From the NCBI GenBank assembly GCA_030847615.1, contig JAUMIR010000001.1, positions 62,261,501 through 62,325,500 of the forward strand: DNA of 64,000 nt, in the 5' to 3' direction. Below, piece after piece: positions 35,406-46,290 of the stretch. The first letter of the stretch is position 1. Every line of letters begins with the position of its first letter. The notes under the pieces are model-generated. The model was not told the DNA's origin and did no database searches. It saw only the letters and a program-made list of their open reading frames with translations. Source of the stretch: Gambelia wislizenii. Taxonomy: Eukaryota; Chordata; Lepidosauria; Squamata; Crotaphytidae. The position numbers and the translations under genes were made by a program.

Positions 35406-35495
35406 TCATGCCTCCTTCTTATGGAATCCTGGGATTTGCAAGGTCTTTAGCCTTCTCTGCCAATGAATGCTGGTGCCTCACCAAACTACAAATCA
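35389..35495. repeat. Half copy of the hAT-like MITE
   Basis: 'atggaatcctgggatttgca' and 'ccttctctgccaatgaatgc' followed by 'tggtgcctcaccaaactaca' match the left half of the MITE at 5603-5810. Confidence 0.5.
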
Positions 35496-35749
35496 GGAAG
35501 GACAAATGGCAAACAATTCAGTTTCAAACTGGATCAATTGTGTAGTGTATACTTGGCCCAGGTTAGTTTTATCATTTCTGTGCATCTTGTGCTTGCAGAT
35601 TTTGTAACTCAATTCTAGTGAAGAAGTACCTCCTTTTATCTGTCCTGTATCTCTATTCAGCTTCATTGGATGGTCATGGTTTCTGCTGTTGGGACAGAAC
35701 AATAAAACCTTATTTTTAACCACTTCCCTCACATCCCATCACGACACAC

Positions 35750-36560
35750 CCCTTTACTTGCTTCTACCCCCCCTTTAGTATGCCTACTACCACTTCCCCA
35801 TGATATTGCATAACTGGAAATATTGGACAGTTTTTGGGGTCAGGTTAGCTGGGAGATGCCAAAGGTCAATTGGAGGTCACAATGACCTGAGATGTGTCTT
35901 AGAATTATTATGGCAAGAGAGCCCATATCAGGATTGTGCTGAAGCCCTTTAGTAAACACAGTCATTAAAGAGGTATGTGCTAATCCTTTCCTCCAGCCTT
36001 GGGCACTCAGCAATGATTCATTCAATCAAACAATTAAGTGACCATTCCCAAATCTAGTCCTGCAGAGGTCTTTCCTATGCTCCCTCCTGTCCAACCTTGC
36101 AAAGTTGTCATAAACATCAATTCCTATCTCCAGCCATTAACACAATCAGTTGAGTTTCAATTTCCTTTGTCTATCCCATAGGAAAACCATCGAGCCTTTG
36201 TCCTAACCAGAGTACCCCTTCAGAATATAAAATAGAGTATAAATATTGGTCCTCAACAATAGTAAAGTGTGTCATGTTGGATGAACCCGACCACACTCTT
36301 TCTCAGCATGCCCCAGATTGGAATCTCCTGTGCAACCCTCATATTCTTTTCTGAGTATCTTCACTGCACGAAACACTACTCTTCAACACTGGTATCTATC
36401 TCCCTATATTCCCAAATCTCTCTCTCTAGCTAATCTTTCTATCTTACTCTGCTATAGCCTTGTATGTTCCTTAGGCACGTGTGTTGCATGTGTGAATTTA
36501 CTTTGTGTTATTTCTAATAAAAATCCTTGATTCACTTTAACTGGAGTGCTTTCAACAGTT
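35750..36560 (+). repeat. Possible solo LTR
   Basis: An LTR-like arrangement: 'agaatataaaatagagtata' (TATA-like) near 36225, then about 300 bases of CT-rich sequence, then 'aataaaaatccttgattcac' (polyadenylation signal) near 36520. I could not fix TG...CA borders or a duplication. A chance arrangement is possible. Confidence 0.3.
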
Positions 36561-36819
36561 AGTACTGGTATACATATGTGAAAAGATCCATAAAGTTACC
36601 CTCCTCTTGCAGGCTTCCATTTGAGTTAATACGATAGATTTCAGTATCATGGATCGGGCTCTAAAGCAACTCCTTCACCTCTTAGAGTAACACTCCTTCA
36701 CTAAAAGTGCCAAATGTTGTAAACATTCCTCATGCTGGAGTTGCTTCTGCCTAGACTTTAATAATTCTGGTCATTTTTTCCAATTTTACAATATCTTCTG
36801 GTTTTGCTTGAGATTGTAC

Positions 36820-37830
36820 AAATCTTTCTCCTTGTTTTTAAATTTTATTTTTATTAAAAACACCATTTGTTTAAAAACATATACAAATACAAATACAATA
36901 CCATAACATAAAGTGTTTGAATAATATAAAGAAATTTTTAGAAATCCATCTGTAAATATTCTCGATTTGCTTTGTTTAGAGTTGGATGTCTCTCTATTCC
37001 ATGCATTTGCATTAACTATGATTTAGAAAGAAGAACAAAGATTAACTCTTCATATAGCAACTTTTCTTGTACATTTTGGGATATTACATCACATTGCAAC
37101 TGTATATCCTCCTTTACTCATTGCTGTAGTATCCCTTCTTGTACCTAACATTACTAAACTTCCTTTCTTGCTTCCCCTGAATATATAGTAACATAACATA
37201 CATCTTTTCATTATTTCTTTTATATTTCATTTCCTGGATCCTTTTCCTTTTGTTAATTATTCAACCTATATACATATTCTATTGCTTCTAAGCTTTCTCA
37301 CACTCAGAATCACTTTAATTTTTTTTATATATATAGCTTGGCTCAAGTTTTCTGTCTTATACAGAATTTACTAATTGACCTTCTCTTTTTTTCTCTTTTT
37401 TCTCTTCCTTTTTTGCTTTAATCTTCGCTTTAATTGCAAAAATTTAATTGCAAAAAGACAATTAAATATTAGAAACAAATACAAAGAATAATTGAAGAAA
37501 ATTTGAATATTAAATTACCATGGAAACCAGAACTTTACCTGTTGGGTATGGTGGAAGAGGAAGTGGATAAAGCCTATGGGAAGACAATTTTCTACATGCT
37601 AGTTACAGCTAGAATAACTTTTGCAAGGATGTGGAAGAATAAAGAGTGCCTGACGACAGATCAATGGCTGGAGAAATTTTATGAAATCATGCTGCTGGAC
37701 AGATTAACAACGTTGATAAAGGGTCAGAATGTAGAAAAGTATATGAAGGACTGGACTAATATATCAAATTATTTTGAAAAACAATGGGGAAAAATTGCAA
37801 CAATCAGTAATGTATAAAATCTTTCTCCTT
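36820..37830. repeat. 14-bp target-site duplication of the small L1
   Basis: 'aaatctttctcctt' at 36820-36833 and an identical copy at 37817-37830 bracket the L1 insertion. Confidence 0.85.
36834..37816 (-). mobile_element. L1 insertion with inverted 5' part (twin priming)
   Basis: The left part (36834 to about 37440) is L1 3' UTR in minus orientation, starting like the 3' end at 23025 ('ttattaaaaacaccatttgt' versus 'ttattaagaattttttt'). The right part (about 37441-37816) is the ORF2 C-terminus in plus orientation: the frame 37503-37817 reads 'PWKPELYLLGMVEEEVDKAY', parallel to 'FKPETYLLSIVGG' in the L1 at 23447-23923. An opposite-strand 5' segment inside a single target duplication is the signature of twin priming. 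5'-truncated and inactive. Confidence 0.8.
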
Positions 37831-38082
37831 TTTGAGATGCTGTAATTAGAACTATACACAGCATTATATCCAGATCTCAATGTAATTTTTTTAAAAAAAT
37901 ATATAGAATTGTGTTAAAGTGTTATGAGAGTGCAAGCTTTATTTTTCAATGCCTTTTTAAATGCTCTCCAACATGGAATTTCACTTCTGCCTAAGTGCTA
38001 TATCCTGGATAAATGTTTTCATCAAGATATCTAACATAGCTCCAAGACTGCTTTTCTGGGCAGTCATTCCTAGGAGATAATC

Positions 38083-38450
38083 AGACATAGCAAATATGGT
38101 GCAATCATGATGCTGGCGGAATGCAAAGGAATGCCAATATCAGATGATGACATCCTTTTGCATCCCACCAGTGTTATGCTAATCTATCTTTTTATTGGCA
38201 GCTAAAGCAATCAATAGTTCCCCTGTGGTGCTTTAGTGCCAGTATTGCTGGCGTGCGAAACCTCAGACCATTTAATCTCATCACTGCAGTGAGAATGACC
38301 AGTTCAGCCTGAACACTTCCGGGTGAGATCGGGATATCCAGCTAAGTTTCGCTCTTTTTATGACCCTCCTCGGGTTACTTGGGACTTCTAAAATGTGCTC
38401 AGGTACTTTTTAAAACTTTTAATGGACGTTTTTGAATGGGCTAAAAAAGA
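38083..38450. mobile_element. Harbinger-like element, inverted copy
   Basis: The reverse complement shares text with 7754-8553 and 15825-16376 (plus strand here 'gctggcgtgcgaaacctcag', 'accatttaatctcatcactg', 'ttcgctctttttatgaccct', 'cgggttacttgggact'). The left tip 'ggagataatcagacat' is a diverged form of the GGACTTTATCAGAT tip. The other end is cut off near the fold-back at 38470. Confidence 0.5.
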
Positions 38451-38469
38451 TTCCATGGAGTTCAGGTGA

Positions 38470-38656
38470 TCCAGTGATCGATTTCGCATGACACCACCCT
38501 CCTTCCATCCTTCATTCATGCTTCCTCTGTGCTGGAGAGATGAGAAAGGTATCGCTTCCAGAAATGAAAAGTGGTGCCTTTCCTGTCCCTCCAGCACAGA
38601 GGAAGCACAAACGAAGGATGGGAGGAGGATGGCGTTGTGCGAAATTGATCACTGGA
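38470..38656. repeat. Fold-back repeat, arms about 70 bp
   Basis: Left 'tccagtgatcgatttcgcat' to 'gcttcctctgtgctggag', and right 'ctccagcacagaggaagc' to 'gaaattgatcactgga', are inverted complements with a loop of about 50 bases. The antisense frames at 38388-38773 are produced by this symmetry and are not genes. Confidence 0.65.
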
Positions 38657-39216
38657 AGCGGGACAGCACCATCCTTCTCCTGACCTCTGCAGGGCAGAGG
38701 GGTTAGCCCATCTGAACCCTGATCCCCCTCCATTGGCAGAGCTGTTTGGAGGGGGATTGGCATTTGCTGCCAACGAGGAGGCAGAGACCAGCTTTATTTG
38801 GCACTAGGCAGATGCTCCAGCATCTGAGAGGCTGAGGGCAGGGCAGACAGTCTATTTAAGGCTGAGCTGCCCACCCCAGCTCCCTTCTGCTTTTTCATTG
38901 AGCTCTGGTTGCAAGCAGTGCTGAGCAGAAGGAGCGGACCATTGGAAACAGCATCTTGGCAGATTTCTTCGTGGAGGATCCATCAGGCAGCCTTCTCCCA
39001 GGAGCAATTCTTCTCCCACCTTCAGTGGCTCTTCACAGTGGCTGAACAGCCATCTTCAGGGAGTACAAAGGGGAGGTCGCAAGGGTCCGGCCAACTCTTT
39101 CGGCCCAGCCTCCAGCCTACATAATGTTGGGGGAGAAGGGCGTCTTTTGGTGATTGGGGGTTTACAGGCTTGCTGCAATCGCATCCTGAGTGGGTGGCAG
39201 GTTTAGCACTTCACGC

Positions 39217-40248
39217 TGTTAAGGTCTATCTGGGTTAACAAATAATGAAGTCTCAAAGTCCAGGTTCAATTTATTCAGATGGCTTTATTTGCTAGCAAAT
39301 GACACAGGGGATTGCTCAACCTAACTGTGTCAAAGAATCAAAAGCACCCACATTCTTTTTATTACAGAGAAACAAAACCTAAAAATCTAAGGCTTTGCAC
39401 ATGTCAATTACATCATTGTATCAGTTAAGTTTCTATTTCCCAGAAAACTATTTCTCAGAAAACTGCTGAGAGGTTCCATTTCTTAGCTTTGGTATCATGT
39501 TCTTTGAACAAGGAATCCACCCTAGCTCTGCCCAGCTCTGTGTCTTGACTGTAATAAATCTCTACGAACAAGCAAGCTGGGCAGTATGCCAGAAAAGATA
39601 ACAAACACATGAACACAGCTGCTAATCTGACTGAGTTATTATTCCTGACTTTAACAGGGAAAGCAGACTACAGTCGTCCCTTCACATTCATGGGGATTAG
39701 GTTTCCCAGACCCCTGCGAATGTGAAAAATCCACAAATAATGATTGCCCTCCCCCTCCCCCGCCAAAGCGACCATGGGGCCTCCGGAGGCCCCATAGTCG
39801 CTTTCTCCGGACTCCCCAGTCCCTTCCTAGGCCTTCACGGGGCCTCAGGAGACACCACCCCAAGACTCCGTGGAGGCCTCCCTGGCCCTCCCAGGGCCTT
39901 CACGGAGCCTTCAGAGGCTCCATGAAGGCCTCCCTGGCCCTCTCCCCTCCCACCCAGGGCCTTCACGTGGAGGCCTCCCCCTCCCTCCCCCTCCCTCCCA
40001 GGGACTTCATGGGGCCTCTGGATGGTCTCCGAAGGCCCCGTGGAGGCCTCCCCGGCTTTCCCCCTCCCTCCCCGGGCCTTCACAGGGCCCTCCCAAACCC
40101 GCGAATATCCAAAACCGCTAATGCTGAGTTTGCAAATGTGGAGGGGCAACTGTATATTATTTTCTAAGCCCAACATAATGTAACAAGCATTGGTTAATCA
40201 ATATAGACCCTAATAACAGGCACTATTATTCTCTTATAGACCCTGTCA
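39217..40248. mobile_element. Solo LTR inserted in the Ngaro-like leader
   Basis: Starts TGTTAAGGTC and ends CCCTGTCA. ACGC lies immediately outside both ends (39213-39216 and 40249-40252), a 4-base duplication. Without the Tigger MITE inside (39671-40152) it is about 550 bases. 'gtaataaatctc' near 39549 is a possible polyadenylation signal. The start resembles the solo LTR at 28203 (TGTTAAGG), but the bodies are not obviously alike. Confidence 0.55.
39671..40152. mobile_element. Tigger-like MITE
   Basis: The ends 'cagtcgtcccttcacattca' and 'gcaaatgtggaggggcaact' plus 'g' are inverted complements, with TA on both sides (39669-39670 and 40153-40154). The interior is an array of related, GC-rich segments ('ccttcacgg.gcct', 'gaggcctccc') in several partial repeats. 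The frames at 39722-40176 on both strands arise from this repeat and are not genes. Confidence 0.7.
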
Positions 40249-40869
40249 ACGCCAGGGCCAGCCTATATATTGTTGGGCAGAGAAGGGGCTCTTTCAGTGA
40301 TTGGGAGCTACTGCCACTTTCCTGGGCTGGATTTGACATACCTGGTGCAGTTCCTTGTATGGCCCTGCATCCAACACTTGCTGGGCAAAGTTGGCTGGTG
40401 CAGCACAGCTAGCTGCCTCTCCAGCTTTTGCCCATACCTTGCCACAGAGCGGTGTTTTTTTTTTTTGATGAATGGACATGTATCGGGGCCGGGCCGGGCT
40501 GTTTATGGCCTAGTCAGGCCTTGAGCATGTGGCTGGGCCCGGCAGGATACAGCATGGCCTAGTTGGGCCTGTGGGTTCTGCACTGGGGAACGAGAGTGGC
40601 CTTGCGGGGCCAATTCATGGTGGGGCCTCATGGGGCCTGGTGGGCTGCTGAAAGCTAGGGGCCTTGAGCACTTGGTTGGGCCTAGTAAGGCCTGGTGTGG
40701 CCTAGTTAGGCCTTCTCAGGGTCAGTCCCAGTAGGGCCTGGTGGGGCTGCTGAGTTTGCAGGGCCTCTAACATGTGGTCAGGCCTAGGGAGGCCTAGTAT
40801 GGCCTAGTCAGGCCTGGTGGCTCACCATAGGATCAGGGTTGTGTTTAATTGACATTCTAATAGTGATAG

Positions 40870-40900
<31 letters not shown>

Positions 40901-40990
40901 AATACATACACACATATACATATATAGTTAGATAGATATATTATCAAATAAGTATATAAAAGGGGGAATTTAAATACAGTTAAGCCCAAA

Positions 40991-42350
40991 TGGCTCCCAA
41001 GAAAGGAAAGATGGGCTCTAAGGGCAATGGCCCCACTCCTAAGCTACTGAAGAAACCTTTCAAGAACCCAGAGCCGGTTTAATCTCGTGATAGTGAGGAT
41101 GAATTCCCCTGGCCTGCCACCCTAGAAGGGATCAAGAAGCTTGAGGAAGCACATGGGCCCCCAAATGCTCCACCAATCCAGGTGCCTGTACAACAAGGTA
41201 GGAAATATAAGATAGGTAACAAAATCCTCGCTCATTTAGATGCACTGGAAAGGAGGATTCAGCCTGATGGGGCATCTGAGTCCAATGGCAACATGGCAGA
41301 CGACATGCCTGTGCCTTCTAATGAAGTGTGCCTGGACCAGCATGCTGAGCCATCCGGAGGCACTACTCTAACAGGTGAGTTACCAGATCATACTGCTCCT
41401 AACATGCAGGGGTCACCATGGCCTTGGGGTGGCATACTGGTGCCTGCCCAGGGCAATTCTGGTCAACACGCAGGTGGTTCCATGGCAGCACACATAGGGT
41501 GGCCTATACCTCAGTCTCCCTTAGCTGGACACTGCTGCAATGGTCCCCTTGGCCTCCCGGGGGGCTGGTGTTTGCCCTACAGGATGGGTGGGCAGCCATC
41601 CTTGGCCTGGGGCATTACAATCCCCTAGTTATTAATCGGTGGCATATGGGGCCATTCCATTAGGGGGCATGACATTACCCCTAGGTGACCACCTGTTACA
41701 AGCCACATGGGACAAAATTATTAGAGGGGAATATGTCAATGTTTTCCCTTTGCTATATAGGGAGCTGGAGAAAAAAGACAAGGATGAATTGGATGATAAA
41801 GAGAACGAAAACATTAAGAAAAGGAAGGTAGAGCGCACCTGGCCAAATTGGCTGTCAGGTTTTTGTTTTCTTTGTTTGTTTTTTTATTTTCGGAGGCATT
41901 ATAGTTAAGGCCCAGCCCTTGTGAGCAGCTGCCCTGTTGCAATACATAGGCATCCTTCATAGGACTTACACTGATTATGTGGGTCCAGCCTGGCTCTTTT
42001 ACGATGAAGCATTTCATATGAGAGCTGCCATTTATCCATCCGTATGCTTGGACATGATGCACCCACAGTTGTGGATGCAAATCATGACCCCAGCTAGGCC
42101 AATACAAGGAGGAAGGACCCACAGCAGGCATATAGTGCAGAAGGGATCTGTAGGGACCACTGAAAAGGCCACACCCAGGGCTGCACAAGGCCCTAGGCTC
42201 TTGTGTTGGGATTTCGCTTCACAGGGGTGTTGTAACAGGAAGCCTTGCAGATACAGCCATGATTGCTCTGTCTGTGGGGCTTCACATTCTTTTCACATTT
42301 CTTTTCATTCACTGCCCGAGAGGTTCAGGTCTGTTCCGGGGTGGTAGGGG
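40991..42350 (+). pseudogene. Ngaro-like gag, broken
   Basis: Would form the RNA-packaging particle. A basic N-terminal start ('MAPKKGKMGSKGNGPT', from 40991) is followed by an acidic, Pro-rich stretch, a central region at 41640-41850 ('ATWDKIIRGEYVNVFPLL' and a Lys/Glu coiled stretch), and a C-terminal Cys/His knuckle at about 42200-42290 with the pattern CWDF...GCCNRKPCRYSHDCSVCG. Frames at 41182-41628, 41639-41908 and 41937-42347 use different registers, so several frameshifts and stops have accumulated. Confidence 0.65.
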
Positions 42351-42469
42351 TAGCCAGTCAGGAAGCAAAGGTGCAGGAAGCCCTAATCCAGCTCCAAAAG
42401 GGCCCCAGCCCAATTAGGCTGGCTGTCCTGTGTCGCTGGCTAAAGTTTTATCCAAATTAAGAAGCAGCC

Positions 42470-43300
42470 AGTTATTTGTATAATGGCTTCAAACCTGGGT
42501 TTAGAATTCCTTTTCAAGGGCCCCGGCAAGCCTACATGGCACGTAATTTACAATCCATAAGGGGTATGGAGGCTATAGTTAGGGAAAAGATTCAGAAAGA
42601 AGCTTTGGAGGGTAGAGTTATTGGCCCCTTTCTGGAGCCTCTGGTCCCCAATTTGTGGGTTTCACCTCTGGGAGTGATGCCTAAAAAGGCACCAGGGGAA
42701 TTTTGGCTTATTCACCATTTATCCTACCCTAGGGGTGAATTGGTGAATGATGAAATTCCCCCTGAGTTATGTACCGTTAGGCATACCTCCTTTGATGCAG
42801 CCATCAGGGAGGTACGGTGGCATGGCCCAGGGAGGAGTTAGCCAAATGTGACATTAACTCAGCATTTCACCTGTTACCTGTACCCTGTAGATTTTGAGCT
42901 GTTGGGTTTTTGCTTTGATGGTTGTTTCTATATGGACCAAGCCTTGCCCATGGGCTGTTCTGTTTCTTGTAATGCTTTTGAGATGTTCAGTTCATTTTTA
43001 GAATGGGCCTTGAAAGCCAAGACTGGCCTCACCGGGGTGATACACTACCTGGATGATTTTCTGTTCATTAGAGCTGGGGATCAGGGTGATGTGCATATTT
43101 GCTGCATCAGCTTGAGCTCCTAGCTGGTGAATTAGGGTTCCCCCTAGCCCCAGAGAAGACAGAGGGCCCGGCACTCCAGCTAACATTCCTAGGCATTGAA
43201 ATTGACACAGTTAACCAGCTACGCCGCCTCACCAAGGCTAAGGTGGCCGATTTAATGGAGCATGTGGCCACCTTTATGTCCCAAAAAAGGCCAGTTTGAG
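42470..43300 (+). pseudogene. Ngaro-like reverse transcriptase, broken
   Basis: 42476-42841 carries the fingers region ('VSPLGVMPKKAPGEFWLIHH', with the conserved start of the RT). 42848-43123 carries 'ALPMGCSVSCNAFEMFSSFL' and the catalytic 'VIHYLDDFLFI' (YLDD). 43099-43299 carries the thumb ('LAPEKTEGPALQLTFLGIEI'). These are three frames with at least two frameshifts. The motif containing the first catalytic Asp is not clear, around the deletion near 42840. Interrupted downstream by the RTE-like fragment. Confidence 0.75.
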
Positions 43301-43311
43301 GGAATTTCAGG

Positions 43312-43957
43312 TTGTGTATAGAGCCATTTTACTGTCTATTCTCCTTCATGGATCTGAAACATGGGTCACCTATCGCCACCACCTACGACTCCTCAAATGC
43401 TTTCATCAGTGCTGTCTACGCACAATCCTAAATATACACTGGACTGACTATGTGACAAATGCTGCTGTCCTTGAGCAAGCAGGGATCATCAGCACTGAGG
43501 CCATGATATTGAGAACACAGCTGCGCTGGGCAGGGCACGTTTCTAGGATGGAGGACCATCGCCTCCCCAAAATTGTACTCTACGGTGAACTCACCACGGG
43601 TCAGCGTAAGAGAGGCACTCCAAAAACAAACAAACAAACAAACAATACAAGGACTCCCTGAAACAACATCTCAGGCTCGGCCAAATTGATCACCAACAGT
43701 GGTCCGCCCTGGCCTCACATCGGGAGGCACTATCCACAATGCTGCAGCCTTATTTGAGAACTCACGCCGAACAAGTCTTGAAGAGAAATGACAACCCAGA
43801 AAGAATCATAACCCAAAAACATCACCCAAGGAGACCTTCTGCTGTGCTTTTTGCAACTGGACTTGTTTATCTCTGATTGGCCTTTTTAGTCATCAGTGTG
43901 CTTGCAGAAAGCGCAGGGTGAGTCTTCCTGAATCTTCATTTGCGAAGAAAAGCCAGA
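43312..43957 (+). pseudogene. RTE-like LINE 3' fragment inside the Ngaro-like element
   Basis: Matches about 61230-61870 of the full-length RTE-like LINE ('atggatctgaaacatgggtc', 'ctgactatgtgacaaatgct') and ends in the conserved 'gaagaaaagccagag'. A (CAAA)n expansion at 43624-43645 and a deletion near 43730 break the frame. On its left the Ngaro-like text reads LREFQ; on its right it resumes as IGHLNF, a motif that normally follows within a few residues. More diverged than the copy at 28580. Confidence 0.8.
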
Positions 43958-44620
43958 GAAAGATAGGTCACCTGAATTTCACTTGCAAGGTAATAGCTCC
44001 AATCAGGGCTTTCCTCCGCCGCTTGTGTGATGCCATTAAAGGTGCTTCTTTGCCCTATCACAAAATCCGGGTTACCGGGGACATACGGGCCGATCTTAAC
44101 ATATGGTATGTGTTTTTGAGGCAGTTTAATGGAATTTCATTTTGGCGGGGGGACAGGAAACTCCAAGGTGCCTTTCAAATAGCTTCAGATGCTGTGGGAG
44201 CTACAGGTTTTGGAGTTTATTTGGGGGGGGGGCGTTGGTGTGCCGAGCAGTGGCCTCCAGGCTGGGTTGAGTCCAATATTACAGGGGATCTGACTTTTCT
44301 TATGTTTTTTCCCATTCTGGTGGCGGTCCACATCTGGGCCAGCAAATTAGCCAATTCTACTGTTCATTTTTTACCTAAGTAATAAAATCATTGACCTCCA
44401 AGTCCCCGCGGGTCATGCAGCTGGTCCGAGCCTTCACTCTGCAGTTCTTACAGTACAATGTTCTTTTTCTGTTTCGGCATGTGGCGGGCATTGACAATGG
44501 CATTGCTGATGCTCCTTCCCGCATGCAGATTGAGTGTTTCAGAGAGCTGGCTCCGAACGTGATGCCCGATGGTGAGCAGATGCCAGCAGACCTGAGGACG
44601 ATTGGGAGGTCAAGGTGATT
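43955..44620 (+). pseudogene. Ngaro-like RNase H region
   Basis: Degrades the RNA strand during copying. The frame 43918-44382 carries 'GHLNFTCKVIAPIRAFLRRL', then the RNase H start 'FQIASDAVGATGFGVYLGG' (first Asp within SDA), and 'WASKLANSTVHF'. 44391-44618 carries 'FLFRHVAGIDNGIADAPSR', the last RNase H motif with the (I/N)xxAD Asp. Only a small gap and one frameshift separate the two frames. Confidence 0.75.
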
Positions 44621-44639
44621 AGGGCTCTAGGTATGTCCT

Positions 44640-45500
44640 TGGCACCTTCCACTAGGAGAAGTTATACCAGAGCTATTAAGGAATTTGGCTAATTTGGACA
44701 ACAAGTAGGATGGCCGCAAGGGACACTGATATCCATCCCACAGCTTTTGAAGTTCTGTTTGCATTTGCACTAAAAAGGTCTGTCTCCAGTCTATCTGGGC
44801 CTGGCTGTCAGCAATAGTCTTTTGGCTCAAGGGCAGGGGCATGGAGGACAGCATGGGTGATTTCCAAATCCATAAGGTTTTGGAGGGATGGGCCAGGGAA
44901 AGAGGCAGAGTGGCAGATACTAGGACCCCCCTTTTGTCATGTGTCCTGCAGGGCCTCTTTAATGTTTGGGCAGATATTTGTATATCATCCTATGAAAGAC
45001 TGCTCTTTCACGCAGCTGCTTTTACTGCATTTTTTGGTGCTTTCCAGATTAGTGAGCTGGTGCGAGCATCAAAGAATGTCCAATCCAACAGGGCCTTGGA
45101 ATTTAGGGACATGGTTGTCCACAGCCACCATGTCATACTCTCATTGCATTTCTCTAAAACCAACCAGAGGGGTGTGGGAGCCCAATGTAAGCTGCAGGCC
45201 TACAGCTATCCAGATCTCTGTCCAGTGAGGGCTTTGCAGCAATACTTGCCAGTTCAGGGTTCTACACCTGGGCCCTTGTTTATTCACGCTGATTTATCTC
45301 CTCTCACTAAGTTTAAATTCTGGACAGTCACAGCCAAGTCCCTGGACAAGCTCGGACTTCAAGGTAGGCATTTCAGAACACATTTGTTTCAATTTGGGGT
45401 AGCTTCCACCACAGCTGCCCTGGGATTCCAGCCATAGGATATACAAGGAATAGGACAGTGGCGATCTTCTGCATATCAGAAGTATATTCGGCCCTTTCAA
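44640..45500 (+). pseudogene. Ngaro-like tyrosine recombinase, catalytically damaged
   Basis: Inserts the circular DNA copy into the genome. The main frame 44841-45437 (198 codons) has 'HKVLEGWARERGRVADTRTP', then box I 'AFFGAFQISELVRASK' and box II 'FRTHLFQFGVASTTAALGF'. An in-frame TAG at 45436-45438 follows. Reading on in the same frame gives 'GQWRSSAYQKYIRPF' with the nucleophile-type Tyr. In both box I and box II the position usually held by Arg is Gln (CAG, CAA), which is what CpG decay of an Arg codon gives. Inactive. Confidence 0.75.
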
Positions 45501-45559
45501 TGTTAATATGTTTTTCTTCTCTTTAATATGTTTTCTTCCCCACCAGACTGGTGTTGTTG

Positions 45560-46127
45560 AGACAGCAGGCACTTATACAGAGCCACAGTATGGTCTACTG
45601 GGCAGCGCGTCAGATCCAAATGAGCCATTTTGGAACTAACCTCACCTTGGGGGACCAGTTAGTTGTTGAATTGTTGGGAAGGAGGGTACTACATTGGCAC
45701 AGCTTGATGCCGTTATTGTTTGAGTAGTGTCATGGGCCCCCTCCTGATTTTCTCATTATCCACTTGGTTGGAAATGATTTGGGCTTGTTAAAAGGGAAGG
45801 CGTTGGTCCTTCAGGTGATCAATGTTATGTGGGTAATCAGGTCTAGGTGGCTTGAGGTTACCATCATTTGGTCTGCCATTTTACCCTGTCAAATTTGGAG
45901 AGGGGATGGAGATCCCCGGTTGCTCTATAGGGCACGACGATGAGCCAATACAGAAATAAAAAATGCTCTCGCCAAGGGGCTGGGGCAGTATCTCTCACAC
46001 CCCACTATAGTGTCTGAGAGGCCCAGGGTGCATTTCTCAGATGTTGGGGACACAATATTTTTGGGTGATCTTCGGGGGTGGTGGTGGTTGAGGGACCTTT
46101 TGGACAGGCTAGTGGGGGAATAGAGAC
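45560..46127 (+). pseudogene. SGNH/GDSL hydrolase domain of the Ngaro-like element
   Basis: 45575-45725 reads 'SHSMVYWAARQI' (serine block) and 'GTNLTLGDQLVVELLGRRVL'. 45740-46127 reads 'IIHLVGNDLGLLKGKALVL' (the GND block), 'IWSAILPCQIWRGDGDP', and 'PRVHFSDVGDTIFLGDLRG' (the final block with the catalytic His). A stop near 45723-45728 separates the halves. Such esterase-like domains accompany Ngaro-type elements in vertebrates; their role in the life cycle is not established. Confidence 0.7.
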
Positions 46128-46160
46128 TAAGCAGACTAAGCAGCTCTCTATCCATAGCCG

Positions 46161-46290
46161 GAGGTCTTTAAACAGAGGCAGGATGGCCATCTGTCGGGGA
46201 TGCTTTGATCAAGATTTCCTGCGTGGCAGGGGGGTTGGACTGGATGGCCCTCGTGGTCTCTTCCAACTCTACAATTCTATGATTCTATGA
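46161..46290 (+). repeat. CR1 LINE 3' terminus
   Basis: 'ggaggtctttaaacagaggc' to 'tacaattctatgattctatg': the last 130 bases of a CR1, nearly identical to 55328-55460. Inserted just after the SGNH frame. Confidence 0.85.

Larger units (their letters stand above)
38770..40980 (+). other. Leader region of the Ngaro-like element
   Basis: A partial direct repeat lies on the two sides of the inserted LTR: 'cagcctacataatgttgggg' with 'ggtgattggggg' near 39110-39155, and 'cagcctatatattgttgggc' with 'agtgattgggag' near 40260-40312. From 40480 to 40830 the motif 'ggcctagt(c/t)aggcctg' recurs irregularly. (AAC)n is at 40869-40899. No open frame of note. Confidence 0.45.

Noticed and set aside
38388..38773. 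Overlapping antisense frames as small proteins
   Set aside because: They come from a fold-back repeat; frames on both strands mirror each other.
39651..40176. Pro/Gly/Arg-rich frames on both strands
   Set aside because: They follow from the GC-rich internal repeats of the Tigger-like MITE.
43296..43661. 121-codon frame as one protein
   Set aside because: It is a fusion of Ngaro-like sequence with an inserted RTE-like fragment.
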